Assembly (NCBI GenBank): GCA_963920635.1
Contig: OY987301.1
Coordinates: forward strand, 43,375,820-43,439,819
DNA: 64,000 nt
Reading direction: 5' to 3'
Origin: Pseudeuparius sepicola
Taxonomy: Eukaryota; Arthropoda; Insecta; Coleoptera; Anthribidae
The notes below the pieces were generated by a model. It saw nothing but the letters and a program-made list of their open reading frames with translations, ran no database searches and was not told the DNA's origin. The position numbers and the translations under genes were made by a program. Below, piece after piece: positions 18,531 to 30,899 of this stretch (position 1 is its first letter; every line of letters begins with the position of its first letter).

Positions 18531-20253
18531 CAGTACCGTAACTAGGGCGGTGCGACCGGTGCCCCCGCACCGGGCGCATCATAGTAAGGGCGCCGGGCCC
18601 ACAAAATTGGACATTTTTTAACGACTTAATGCAAGTATCGAACATGGAAATTAGCCTACAATACCATCAAGAATATTAACAAAGAAAGTTTTTTTTATTA
18701 GCTAAAAATAATAAATAATGTTTTAGTGGCATACTAGGTAAAAGATATCAATTGAAAAATGCACTCCAGCCGGGACTCGAACCAGGCACTCCTACTCTAG
18801 GTGTTTACCTGATATGCCACTAAAATATCCTTTATTATTTAAAATTACAGGAACTAAAAAGTTTTTTCTTAATCATTTATTACTGTCTTGTAATACGGCT
18901 GTGTTGAGTAATTGTAGAAATGAGAATAAGGGGTTTGCAGCCAAATATTTACTACACTTCTTTCAAATAACCCAGCTTTTGTTAATTGTTTTGAACTTCT
19001 TCAAGGCTAAAAATTATGTATTAAATGTAAAAGATTCAAATAAAATTTTTAAAAGACACCTACTATTAGATTGAAGTATTATTTTCTAGGTTTATAAAAT
19101 GCAAATACGAATATATTTTATTATTATTATTATTTAAATTTTTTACATTGAATACACATTTTTTAGCCCCGAAGAAGTTCAAAACATTGAACGAAGGCTT
19201 GATTATTTGGAAGAAGTATATTAAATATTTTTTGGCTGCAAACCCGTTATTTTCAATTCTAAAATTTATCATTTATATATGTTGCATAGTCCAATACAGA
19301 TGTGCTCGGCGTAAGGCAATAAATGACAATAATAGACATGACAGCAAACAATTTATTTTCAAAACATCCATGGTACCTACAGTTTTCTAAACGCAGGAAA
19401 TTATTAAATTGCTATTTTTGGACTTTAATTTTTTTTTATTTAATCGTTTTTTGATTTTGACCTAATTTTGAATTTACGATTCTGGATCGATTTTTAGTAC
19501 ATTTTTTTGAAAAAAAAGCCTAATATAACTTTTGGATTTTTAGCCCCGATTCTGGCATCTCAGGTGGCTTTGACCTTCGAGTAGGCAACGATGCCATCTA
19601 CTTTTGTTAAAAATTTCGTTCTGGCCGGTTAAAAATTAAAGAAGTTGTAAGGTTGTTTCACTCTTAGGTGAGACCCACTGTATGACAAAAATTAGTTAAA
19701 CAATATAATGCACTTTAAATCATTAAGTAAAAAGTTTAGAAGAAAAGGTTTACCAGAAGTTTATCCTCTAAAACATTCATTTTCATTAAGGTCATTTTTT
19801 TGTAAAAAAAATATTTACAAGACCACCCCTGCAGCGTGAGGAATTTTTGTCAAATAAGTAATGAGCTGTAATTCGTTACGTATTAGAGATAAAAGAATAA
19901 ATTATGAGGCAAAGTTGTTCATATTTTGATCTCCTACAACTTCTATTAGGGTCATTTTGCTCTAAAAAATGTTTAGCAAACCACCCACATAGGATAAACC
20001 ACCCTATAGCCCAATTCGTAACAGGAGATCGAGTGTGATCTTTTGGTTGGACACTCAGAAGGCAGTTTGGATTTTTTTTGCAAAACTGGTACCTTTATTG
20101 GACTACAACTTTGTTTTAAAGAGGGAAGTTTATTTCAAATGTAATATATTTGCAAATTCTTATCATATACAAAGTTTTATAAGATTTCTGAAAATGGGGG
20201 GGCGCATTTAACAGGTTTGGCATCGGGCGCAATCTAGGCAAGTTACGGCTCTG
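18531..20253. mobile_element. hAT-like non-autonomous element with 8-bp TSD
   Basis: The element begins CAGTACCGTAACTAGGGCG and ends CAAGTTACGGCTCTG, which is the inverted counterpart. GATATACG is duplicated exactly at 18523-18530 and 20254-20261. CAG...CTG ends with an 8-bp duplication fit the hAT superfamily. The 1.72-kb interior is non-coding and contains a tRNA-like repeat (18716-18832) and an internal foldback (about 18840-19300) whose arms give mirror-image translations. A second element with similar ends is at 53298-54835. Confidence 0.75.
18716..18832 (-). repeat. tRNA-related (SINE-like) repeat with intact B box
   Basis: On the minus strand the sequence TGCCTGGTTCGAGTCCCGG contains a perfect RNA polymerase III B box (GGTTCGAGTCC). 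It is preceded by a degraded A-box-like TAGTGGCATATCAGGTAAAC. The flanks (AGTGGCATACTAGGT and ACCTGATATGCCACT) are inverted copies, so it may have been captured between short terminal repeats. It does not fold into a full canonical tRNA by eye. Confidence 0.55.
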
Positions 20254-20261
20254 GATATACG

Positions 20262-21110
20262 TATAGATATTGTTAGTGATTTCTTGGCGTAAACTGGTCT
20301 GTTTATTAGTGGTAATAGATAATGGATCATTCTTGTGTTACCACGGCTGTTCACGTCGTCTAAAAATTATTTGCTATAAATAATAAGGTTTGGCGCTTTG
20401 CCTCAACTCAACTTGAAAAACAGTGCTTTTTGGTCATGCTCGAAAAGTGTTTCTCCGTTAATCAAAGATACCTACGTCAAATACTCAAGTCCAATTTGAA
20501 TCTAACCGCATATTTGAACCTAGCATTATATTATCTTGCTTTGAAACGAATGACGAATTTCAGTTTTCTACTAATGGACTAACGATGTAAAGGTTTTATT
20601 TTGCTGAAATTTAGTGAATGGAGAGGATCTAGTGTCTGTTATAGTGTTGAATTCCAATGCAAAATAAATCCATGAACCTAGGTCGGTCTCAAATTTTGCT
20701 ACAATGCAACTGTCATACCCTAGTATTGGCTACATATTAGTCATTGACATTGAACCTTTATGTTTGATAATGTGGTAATATTGTGATTGTGACTAATTTC
20801 AAATATGCTAGGTAGGTCCCCAAGGTGTTTGAAAACAAAAAGAATCGCCAATATTTATTCAGCCAAACTAGAATGATTCACCGTAAATTCCTTTCCTGAG
20901 TAGGTAGTACTGCTATACACATTTTTAGTAAATCGTGACAATAATTTAAATAGAGTGAAATATTCGGATAAAAATTTCAGTCAATGGTTGGACCAATGAC
21001 AAAAATAAAGACGAATAAAGTAGTTATATACAGTGTATCCCCGGATAGATGAAACGACTCCTGCAAAAAGATCAAAAATCGAATTTCGAAAAATCGAATT
21101 AAAAAAATTA
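20262..21110. other. No gene recognised
   Basis: AT-rich sequence with no splice-supported exons, long inverted repeats or recognisable protein remnants. Confidence 0.4.
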
Positions 21111-21119
21111 TTTAATTTT

Positions 21120-22380
21120 TTTTTTTAATTTTACACCTAAAGTGACCTTTCTGTGGGTTTTACGACAAAATGCTATTAAGGAAACTTGTTGAAGATAATT
21201 AACTGAGTAGGTTTTCAAAATTTCAAAAGCCTAGGCCTATACTTTTATTTTTTTGCCTTGTTTCCCCTTCTTTTATTAGTGTCGTTTTTGTAATGTTATT
21301 AAGGAAACTTTATATTTACAGTAAAGAACTGAGCAGTTGTGAAAATTTTGAGCCTACGCTTACTTGGATTTTTGCTTATTATTTTTTTTTCAGCGGGAAA
21401 AGACCAAAGTATGGTACGGAAGCGTAGAAGGGCCACCTCATAAATAATATTTCTGTTTTATTTGCCTCCGACTTATAAGTCGACATTGCGACTTATAAGC
21501 AGGCGCGGTTAAAAAATAATAATAAATAAAAAATAGGTACGAATATTATTACTAATATTATCTAACCTACAGTGTCCACGGATTAAGTTCAGATAAAGTG
21601 TAAATAACAAAAAAAAATCGTGTTGAAATTTGAGCTTCTGGAAATCAAGGCTGCTTGGTTTGAAACTAATTTGTGACATAATTTTACTTTCGAAAAATCA
21701 CCTTGGAAATTATGAAGAAACTAATTTTTCACATCAGTAAAGTGCCCTTTTTGTAGGTTTTACGGCAAAAGTTATTAAGAAAACTTGTTCAGAATGAAAA
21801 ACTGAGTTTGTGAAATTTCGAAAGTCTAGGTTTTTGGTATTTTTCCGACTTTTTTTAGAAAAGTGCATTTTGTGTAGTTTCACATCAAAATGTTATTAAG
21901 TAAACTTGTTATCAATGAAAAACTGTATAGGTGTGAAAAATTCCAACAGCCTAGGTGTACTTTGATTTTTGTGCGTTTTACTTTTTTAGCAGAAAAAATC
22001 AAAGTCGACTTAGGCTTTTGAAAATTTTCACACCCATCCAGTTTTTCATTGTCAACAAGTTTTCTTAATAACAGTTTGATGTAAAAACTACACAAAATGC
22101 ACTTTTCTAAAAAAAGTGTGAAAAAAATGCCAAAAAAAGTATAAGGCGCAAACCTACTCAGCTTTTCTTTCTGAAAAAAAGTTTCCTTAATAACATTTTG
22201 CCGTAAAACCTACAAAAAAGGCACTTTACTGTGGTGGAAAATTAGTTTCTTCGTAATTTCCAAGGCATATGTAATTTTTCCAAAGTAAAATTATGTCACA
22301 AATTAGTTTAAAACCTAGCAAGAAGAAGCTCAAATTTCAACTCGAAAATTTGTTGTTATTTACACCTTGTACTGTTCCCC
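21120..22380. mobile_element. Nested foldback complex of the GGTTTTACGRCAAAA family
   Basis: At least two hairpins are nested. The outer arms (about 21640-21800 and 22150-22325) share TAATTTTACTTTNGAAAAA, AAACTAATTTTCNCA and AAAGTGCC in inverted orientation. The inner arms (about 21860-21985 and 22000-22110) share CACATCAAAATGTTATTAAG and ACTTGTTATCAATGAAAAAC-type sequences in inverted orientation. A further related arm lies at 21130-21380. The interior is non-coding. TTATAAGTCG words at 21470-21500 are an additional short repeat. Confidence 0.65.
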
Positions 22381-23330
22381 ACAAAAAGAAATCCAAAACA
22401 GACAAATCGGGGGATCGGGGCTGCAAGGAACTATTTGGATAGAGCTGATCTAGGTAATTTCTTACGGGCAAATAATTATGTGGTGGAGCTCCATCATGAT
22501 AATTTTTGTTTTATTTTGTTACATTTTGTTACCAGCTAAAAATGAAATATTTGAAAGTTTGAAGTATAATATTCCATGGCTGACTATGTGAAAATTAAAA
22601 AAAAAATCAGAAAATTAGCCATAGCTCTTTTATTTTTTATAATAACTATGCCAGTATTATATCTTTGGAAAGCTCAGAAAATGGCCGATTTCGGAGATCT
22701 GATGACATAGCAAAAAAATCACTCTTTCCAAAATATCTAGTGAGCCATGAACTTTTTTAAAAATCCAAAAGGGGCATTAGATTGAGCATTCAAAACTGCA
22801 ATTCTTTCCCCATTTAACTTTCGTTATAGCTCTGCTAGTTTCCGAGATCCCCATAGTGGGCATCGAAAAAAACTCACCCTATATATGTGTCTTCCAAATG
22901 ATAATTATTTGCTGTCAAATATTCTTTAATGTAAGTTACAAGAACTTTGAACAATTTAAGGTAAAACGCAAATTTAAAGTCATAACATAAAGCATTGCAA
23001 AAAATAGAAAAATAGAATTCTTTAAGTGATCGGAATTCCCGACTCTCCCCTACGTGACTTCAATCTATAAATCCAGCTTTATAATTTCACAATCTCAGTT
23101 GACATTTGACATAATTTGTTGGGCCGAATGGCTGAATACAACCCTGAAATAGTATGGCTACCAACAGCGATTTTGAACTCGATTAAAATACTAATGTCAT
23201 TCTATGAATATATTCTCGTCGTTCGGAGCAAAGCGCCTTTTCCGGTCGAAAAAACATCGGGAAAAAAAATGGCCTTTATTTTCACCATACGGATATGACT
23301 GAACGGATATGGTTTTATATTGCCTATATT
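22380..23330. other. No gene recognised
   Basis: Mostly AT-rich sequence resembling old repeat DNA. A CACCCTATATATG motif lies at about 22875. Frames are short and unsupported. Confidence 0.35.
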
Positions 23331-23333
23331 AGA

Positions 23334-23719
23334 ATATACAGGGTTATTGGTAATTCGATACATTCCTTTGGAGATGTGATAGGGGAGGAGGTAAGGAGTA
23401 AATTTAATCCTATATATTATGCATTTTGCAAAACTCATTTTTTATATTTCTAACAACTTTTTATCTAAAATTTTCCTATGATCTAAATGTTTCTGTATTT
23501 TTTTCATTCCAAACATAAGACCATAGTGTTGGGAAAGTAATCCAGTTGAAAAGTTTTAAAAAAGTTCTGTCGATTTTTTTTTGTCTACTAAGAAAAATTT
23601 AAGTATCTCATAAACCATTCAGTTTTGCATAGTGCATATTAATATTAAATTTACTCCTTACCTCCTCCTCTATCACATCTCCAAAGGGAATGTATCGAAT
23701 TACCAATAACCCTGTATAT
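23334..23719. mobile_element. Foldback MITE, TATACAGGGTTATTGGTAAT ends
   Basis: The left end ATACAGGGTTATTGGTAATT and the right end AATTACCAATAACCCTGTAT are perfect inverses. Similarity extends inward through CGATACATTCCTTTGGAGAT, GTGATAGGGGAGGAGGTAAG and AGTAAATTTAAT for about 80 bp. The interior is non-coding and AT-rich. Probable TATA target sequence at both ends. Confidence 0.8.
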
Positions 23720-24099
23720 AAAATCGAAATACCCCAATCACAATTTATTATGCTTTCATCTGCGCGTGTTTACAAGCAATCCTTGAATTTATTTTATTTC
23801 AAAACGTCAGTGTGATCTGTCAAATAATTATTTTCACCCATGATCCGAATATGCGTTTAGTTTCTAGAAGAAACTGTACAACTCGAGTAGAATTCCCATA
23901 TCCACTTTTGTTGTACAAATTACTATTCCACATTTTTATGACATTGGTTGATTTAATTTTTAAAAATGTTAAAATTCTCTTTCATCTCTGTGTCCCGATG
24001 GTCTCACGGCAATTTACGAATTGATTTAATGAAAATTCAAGGTTCACTGCTTGTAAAAAGAAAAGCAAAATAAATTAACTTTATTGGGTATTGTGTGTC

Positions 24100-25235
24100 A
24101 TCCCATAGCGCAGCACCAACAAAACTTCTCAATGACATTTGGGCAATTCTATCGAACTTTTATAATATAGTTGACCTCCATACCGTACCTACCTACCTAT
24201 AAAACTCGAAAACATATTTTTCAGATGAGACCTGTTCCGCGGGCATACAATATTTATAGACCGTCAGACAGTGACAGATTTTCCTTACTGATTTTCTCAT
24301 TTATGCCTTGGAGAGGGTTGAAAGGTAAATCGATGCTGAGTCGGAAAATAGTAATTTTAAGTTTGGCCCCCGGGGAAAACATATGGAAAATTCGATTTTT
24401 CAAAACAGAAAAAAAGGTACTAATTCTCACTTATGCCATGTTCAACGTATGATTTCTTATACTATTCCGACCCCGAAAACCCACAGGCATAAGGGTAGCG
24501 TGTGGAAAAAGGGTTAAATTACGGGTTTGGCAGTTCACACAAAAAATGATTTGGTTTACTGACTCCGTCAGTTATGCCGTTCGAAATGGTGAAAACTTAT
24601 ATCCTCACTATCCCAAAAATTGATTGGCAGAAGTGACGCGTTGGGAAAAATGCACTTTTGGGTCGGAAAATAAATCGGATTTTTTTTTCCGTCAACTGAT
24701 TTTGTCAGGGATAAAATTAATTGCAATAAAACTTTCTATAGTTTCAGAGGCATAAGTGCAGAAATCAGTTGACGAAAAAATCGTTATTGAACATTTTTCA
24801 AAATTTTAAAACAAAAAAAGTTGTAGTTTAGAATACACAGGGTGTTTAGTAGATAATGGTCCCTCCTTTAACAAGTTATGTGTCGCAAGCGCAAGCTTCG
24901 TTTTAATATACCTGACCTATTCAGGGAGATAAAGTTTAGGTACAGAAAATAAAAAGTGTTTAGACTCCAAAGCAGTCGAGATATTTTAATAAAATTTGTT
25001 GAAAATTACACCTGAGCGCAATACTTCAGTTGCTCACAAACATACCTGCAGCTAGTGGTGGAGATCTAGCCGTAAGCATGATTTTTTTTGCTATATTTGT
25101 TTGTTGCTCACTATCCACATCTCGGCCACTGGCCGCACGTGGATGCTGCAACTTTGAAACTTTGAGAAACTAAAGCATCCCTTTCAGGTGTATCATATTT
25201 GGTTCAAATATCTCAAATACATCGTTTGGAATTAG
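24100..25235. other. No gene recognised; short inverted repeat at 24670-24785
   Basis: A hairpin is formed by GTCAACTGATTTT and AAATCAGTTGAC. The sequence ACACAGGGTGTTTAGTAGAT at about 24835 is a solitary end-like motif of the ACAGGGTGT repeat family. No exon is supported. Confidence 0.4.
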
Positions 25236-25240
25236 AGAAT

Positions 25241-25645
25241 ATACAGGTTGTTTTTAAAAAGTGTCCGACATTTCAGAGGACGATTCCTCAGGTATTTTTA
25301 CGATAAAAAGTTCACATAAACATGAGTCCGCAAGGCCTTCACTTTTGAAATACAGGGTGTTAAATATTTATTTTAATTTTTGTTTTTTTCTATATAATTT
25401 TTTAATTAATGCCGATATTTGGACGACCATTCGTTAAAAAAACCCAAGTACGAATTTTTGACCAAATATCGACATTAATTCAAAAATTATTTGGAAAAAA
25501 CAAAAATAAAAATAAATCTTTAAGACACTATATATCTCAAAAATGAAGGCCTTGCGAACCCATGTTTATATTAACTTTTTATCTTAACAATACCTGAGGA
25601 ATCGTCCTCTGAAATGTCGAACACTTATTAAAAAACACCCTGTAT
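25241..25645. mobile_element. Long foldback MITE, TACAGG(G/T)TGTTTTT ends
   Basis: The arms of about 180 bp include GGACGATTCCTCAGGTATT on the left and AATACCTGAGGAATCGTCC on the right. GCCTTCA...TTTTGA blocks and ATATTTGGACGACC / GACCAAATATCGAC lie nearer the centre. The whole unit is close to a perfect palindrome with a centre near 25435. Its right end abuts a second repeat beginning TACAGGGTGTCCCAAG, so the two are nested or tandem. Confidence 0.85.
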
Positions 25646-26106
25646 ACAGGGTGTCCCAAGATAACTGAAACAAGTGACCCTGTTGGCTGGAAAGTCATAA
25701 TTTCTGTCATATTTTTAGTTTCGAGAAATCAGAGTAGGCCTTGTCACGAGGAAAAATGTTCTGCCCACGTAAAGTGCCTTTTGCGTGTAAGATAATTTCA
25801 ACTAGAAAATATTTTGTCATTCACATCATCTCTTGTTTAACTTTTGTTGTTTCAATTTTCTGCAAATTTAAACTCCTGTATATTAAAATCGGTGCATTTG
25901 CGGTTACACGTTATATAAATTTTCGCTAAAATATGACTCATCGTCTACTAAAAGTGTATTGTGTCTGTGCAGAATACTGGTATACGCCTTGCATTTGCAA
26001 CCTCATGTTGCGACTGTTTTGATAATGTGTTTGTTGAACATAGAGTGAAACAATATAGAAATATTCACTGGATTTATTCCTCAATAAAATAAGTACAAAA
26101 CCCAAG

Positions 26107-28264
26107 TCAACTGCTGCTGGCTTTGGTTTTGCCCGATGTTCTCTCCTTTTTCTTCTTGAACCGACTCCTGAAACATTTCCATAACCCATAACGCACCTCC
26201 CAGTCCTCGAAAAACAAATCTGGCCTATTCCACAGAATGTGGTGCTGGGCGTATTCGTATCTTGCCTTCAGAGGTGGATTCAAGTGAGGCGCCCACTCCG
26301 CCCTTCTTTCCATAATGGTATTTACGTAATCGTAAAAAACCTAAAAAAAGGGAAAACAGATTTATGGCGAATCATTTTCAGCAATTTTCTAACTAGTTCG
26401 AATGAAGATGGTTAATCTTTCTGAGAAAAGAAAGCGAAAATTTCATCCGGGATTTGTAAATCTCACCTCCGCATTGTGTATGTGGCACACCAAACTCATA
26501 AGCCCCATTACAGTAGCATGCAAGTGATGAGAGTTTGTCATTTCAATGTTAGGATTGTTCAAAGCAAACTCTTGTATCCTCATCGCTATGCATACAACCA
26601 AAGAAGACACATACCCACAGGGTATCTCAACGCAAAGTAAGCACAACAATCCATAAATGTTTTCTAAGTTAGCTCTACTGTTGTAGTGATTTTTTATGGA
26701 TTGCATGACCATAAATTGGAGGCTCCCTCTCTTCTGCCTCATATAATTTTTATCGAGTAAATCAGTATTAAGTTTGACGTCGTGTTTGCAGTCCTTGAAG
26801 AATATTTTTGGAGAATCGAACTGAACCTTATTATCTTGTCTGTCGAGCAAGTTCTGATAAATTCTGACACCGAGGAGGTTTCTTAACGCATTGCTAGACA
26901 AGACAAGAGGCGACAGGTACTTTGTGAATTCTGCGATAAAGGTGTCTTCTAGTTTTCCAGTTTTATATCTAAAGAAGTAAAAAAGGCATTATGGCAATTC
27001 GTCAAACAGTGGTAAATCTATTTGGGACATGAAATTTCTCATAATTCTTTAATTTTCTTCATACCTACCTCAAAGCTGCAAATTCAGCAATACTCCCAAA
27101 TTCCAATAAGGTGTTCTCTCTCATCTCAAACTTGTAAATTTTGCAAAATATGATTATTATTAAAGTAAGGAGATCCTTGTTAGTCAAATTTCTAGTTATG
27201 TTTCTCAGGCAAATATTCAGGCCCCTTCTCATTGGAGCATAATTGAACATTGTGTGCGTATCGGGGATAATGCTTCGACGCAGCATTTCCAAAAATCTTC
27301 TAAGCATCCTTTCACTTATGCATTTCCATGATATCTTTTCCAGAACTTCATAAAGCACCTAGCATAAATTTAGATCTTAAAGAAGCCTAGAATATCCCGG
27401 CCAGAAAGTTTGAGCAAATTGGTTTCACCTGTATAAGATGTTTTGCTTCAACTTCATTGTGAAGTGAAGAATATTCCGCAGTTTTGAGTATATCTTCTAA
27501 AGCTTCCTCAATGTTATCATACAAGAACAACAACTTGCACACGAGATCAGTGCAAGCAAATTCTATTTCCCACAACTTTCCAGTTTTATAGAAACAAATT
27601 ATGGCATTTAGGATTACTCTATACATTGCTTTAGGAAATTTGTGAATAAGTTTGTCGTAGATGAGCATACAGGCCTCTGCTTTTCTTCTCCTAGAAACTA
27701 AGAAATATTTATGATTGATTTCAAGATTCTAAATAAATATCACCTGTCCCAAGTGACTAAAAAATTGGTTCCACCCTTGAATCGCAACTGAAAATGGTGG
27801 ATGCAGCTCATTATAGACCATGTAATATGCACCACTTGAGTTACGTTGATATAGCGCGGATTAGCCCTGTCCAAAATATCGTTGAGAATCTCTACGGCAA
27901 TAGCACGTTTCTTGTGGAGCTCGTGTAAATCCCTAATATGCGTTAAACAGCATATATACACCTTTTTGGATTCCTGATTAAATTCCACTTGTGACATCTC
28001 GTTCCTCATGTTGAAAGCGCGTTTCACGAAGTTTCCCATTTTCTTTTTCTTGGACCGTTTCATGGCTTTCTCTGGAATATTAGTGTTTGAAACACAAAAA
28101 AGGTATTCCTCGATGGCGTCTCTATCGACTTCATCGTCGGTCGCTGCTGTTTCGCGTGCTAATTTCTTCTGTTTTTCTTCTTCCTCGCGTAGGATTGCTT
28201 CTCGAATGATCAGTTCCGCGCTCTTGCTCGGGGAAATCTTGCGATCCTCTGACATTTTACGCAT
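26107..28264 (-). CDS. Five-exon host gene: ~602-residue helical protein of unknown function
   Basis: Exons on the minus strand: 28264-27744, 27690-27429, 27358-27069, 26968-26467 and 26340-26107 (stop). All four introns are short (53-126 bp) with GT...AG ends, and summed exon length (1809 nt) keeps one frame through phases 2, 0, 2 and 0. The start is the ATG at 28264, with a second in-frame ATG three codons on. The N-terminus is charged and Glu/Lys-rich (EEEEKQKKLARE), likely helical or coiled. A Lys-rich patch (KRSKKKK) follows, then long leucine/isoleucine-rich helices without transmembrane character, suggestive of an ARM/HEAT-like helical fold. The C-terminus ends in a basic Lys/Ser-rich tail (KKKKERTSGKTKASSS). 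No enzyme motif, signal peptide or named family is recognised. The intact frame and clean splice sites argue for a functional host gene. Confidence 0.85.
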
Positions 28265-28299
28265 TTGGGTGGTTTTACACAAAGTTTATGTAACTAAAT

Positions 28300-29280
28300 T
28301 ATAACAAAAATAAATCAATAAACTGGAACGTTGAGAAACGTTGTCATAAGAAGTGACACTGAAGTTTCTGAAATGATGAAAGTTTTTTGTGACATGAGTG
28401 TCATTAATGTCATTATAGACATAAGTTATAGATATGGGAAAGGTTGGATTCCTTTATTAAAATAGGTAGGAAAGAATTCATGACGTACTCTCTATTATGG
28501 AACAACCTTATGTTATTAACAACCTTATGTTATCAAAAGGGACAACACGGGTAGGTATTGAAAACCCGAAACCAAGTAAAAATGCTATGCGCCAACGCAC
28601 TCCACAAAGTTCCGTTATTTCATTGCACAAACATTAAAATGAAGAAATAACCCAAAAGAGCCAAAAGAACATAAATATAGGCCATAAACAAAGAATATGC
28701 CAAACAAGTCTGTATGCGCCTATGGCAGGAAGCCTTATATATTTAGGGAGTTACTAAATCGCCAATTCACGTGTAAATGTTACCAACTTAAATTCGGACT
28801 TTCTCCCCCTTGCCTCTCTCACCCCCCCCCCTCCCTTCCAAGTCGTCGAATGTCCTAACCTTCCTATAAACTAACCTTGATATTAACCAATAAAAGTTTA
28901 TATTTTTAAAATGTCTTGAATAAAAGCAGTTTCGATAGGATGCGAGAAGAGGATTTTATATTGTTACCGGTTACCACTTTGTAATGGGATCACTGTCTAT
29001 CATAATTTATTACTCTATGAATATATTGTTGCAACTGCTCTAAGATAATGAAGTTAAAAATAATCACGAAACATAGTTTTATAAATGTGGTATAATTTAT
29101 TATGCATTAAGGTTAGTGAAAATGGCTATTGAGAAGACTGGACTGGAGCTGGAAAGCGAGTGCAAAGATGTGGGATTAACATTTACCTAACATGCACAAC
29201 AATTGTTAAAAGTTGGTGCATAATCGCAATGGATAGAACTGTCGCATCTGGTTTAGTATAGTTATAGAGATATAAGTAGG
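28300..29280. other. Upstream region of the helical-protein gene; no gene recognised
   Basis: This contains the presumptive promoter of the minus-strand gene. No clear TATA box is placed. It contains a C/T-rich stretch at about 28800-28845 and otherwise AT-rich unique sequence. Confidence 0.35.
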
Positions 29281-29284
29281 TAGG

Positions 29285-29365
29285 TACAGTCGCGGACAGT
29301 TGGTATCGAACGACCTGAAGAGGTTTCTCGTGGCTATCGTTACAGGGCGCGCGGAGACGGCAACA
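29285..29365. repeat. Tc1-end-like repeat, inverted partner at 34626-34706
   Basis: An 81-bp segment beginning TACAGTCGCGGACAGTTGG and ending GGAGACGGCAACA is repeated almost perfectly in reverse at 34626-34706. TACAGTNGCGGACA-type sequences beginning with the TA target dinucleotide are typical of Tc1/mariner termini. Confidence 0.7.
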
Positions 29366-29589
29366 GCGCGCGCCTTCGGCATCGGGTGGTTCGAACGGGT
29401 GTCTTGTTCCGAGAATTCTTTGCAAGCGATTAAGCCGATGTCACCGAAAGGGTTAAAAAAAATTAAGGAATCAGTATTAAACTATTTATTAAAACAGTTC
29501 ACAAGTATACAGTATGATTTTTTAAACTACCACCGCGATTTCCTCGCTTATTTTGCGCCCTACAAAAAAAACATGAGAAACAAAAAGGT

Positions 29590-30370
29590 GACAATTTTGG
29601 ACAGCTAAGTGGCCCTGAAAAAGTAATCAACATCCATGGTCAACTTGTCGCGCAATATAAAAAAAACCTCCAATTGAGCAAAATTATTAAATAGCCGTAA
29701 CATACCTATTTATTTTAAGATACCGAAGAAAACTTTTATATTGAAAATTGATGGCACTGAGAAGCTTTATGCAACTGGGTGCTCAGATAGTTTCTGAAAA
29801 TTACACAGGCTCTTCGGCTCTGTTGAGGCCATTGTTTTAGTTATTAAAGGCCATTGTTTTAGTTTATTAAAGTAGTTATTTGGCTCCCTACTGAAAAATC
29901 TTAAGAAACAAAAACGTGTAAATTTTAGATAGTTGGTTAATGTTAAAAAAAGAAGTCGGTATCCATGGCCAACTTTTCGCGCAATACCAAAAAAAACTTA
30001 AATCAACAAGAATCTGAAAACAATCAATTTATTTTGAAAGTCGAGGGAAAATTTTAATTGGAGATTAGCGGCAATTAGATCACGCAAGAACATTGACAAA
30101 AGAAAATTTTCATACAATTTGTACTAGTTTTCCCGCTAATTTGTTTAAAGTGTGAAGTCGAAATAGCAATTAAAAACATCAACAGTTATTCAAATTAAAG
30201 ACAAATTTTCTCATATTAAAGATCTTGTTTGATCAAAAAAAATTAAATAAATTGATAGTTTTGTTTTCACATTTTTGTCGACTTGAGTTTTTTTTTGTAT
30301 TGCGTGAAAAGTTGGTTATGGATGCCGATTTATTTTTTAACATCACCTAGCCGTCTAAAATTGCCATATT
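29590..30370. repeat. Foldback repeat with related half-copy
   Basis: ATCCATGGCCAACTTTTCGC at about 29962 is mirrored by GCGTGAAAAGTTGGTTATGG at about 30303, and the flanks (GTTAATGTTAAAAAA, TTTTTTAACATCACC) also pair. A third related copy (ATCCATGGTCAACTTGTCGC) is at about 29630. No coding sequence. Confidence 0.6.
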
Positions 30371-30642
30371 TATTATGCTTATATAAGCTTACTTACATAA
30401 AAAAAATATATTTAATGCAGTGATAGGGCCAAAGCGAAAAATGTTTTTCAAATAAATCAAAGTGTGCCAATTGTTTCTAAAATTGGTAGTATGGAGTATC
30501 CTTTACTTTTGAACAACTTTTCCTAGCAACTTATTTCCACATAAGAAATGTTAGCAAAGTTTTTATCAAGAGTAACTTTTTGCGGTAAAATTAAAGATAA
30601 GAAAGTGTTCCTATTCAACACCTCTTCTGTGGACATACTGTA

Positions 30643-30882
30643 TATACATAGTGTATTTGGAAATGAAAGGAAGGTTTATGGCTTATTATAAATATAAATG
30701 CAAATTCTTTATCAGAGGCTCGAGAGTCCGTCATAAAATACTACATAACTCGCCCGAATATTAATTTGCGTATTTATCCTCATCAGATTTTTAGCAAAAG
30801 AGCACGCCACTGAAATGGTCGAATTTTCCTTCTCAATCAATATTTATGGCCTCCTTTCATTTCCAAATACACTAAGTATAGT
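30643..30882. mobile_element. MITE with ~35-bp terminal inverted repeats
   Basis: The left end TAGTGTATTTGGAAATGAAA and the right end TTTCATTTCCAAATACACTA are perfect inverses. They extend into AAGGTTTATGGC and GCCATAAATA variants. The 240-bp unit is non-coding. Confidence 0.75.
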
Positions 30883-30899
30883 TGTCAGCGGTTTTAGAC

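Noticed and set aside
18716..18832. Functional tRNA gene
   Set aside because: A B box is present but the A box and acceptor stem do not form a canonical cloverleaf by eye; it is better explained as a SINE-like remnant.
18814..19390. Three frames inside hAT-like element 1
   Set aside because: They are mirror translations of the arms of an internal foldback, which explains their similarity to each other.
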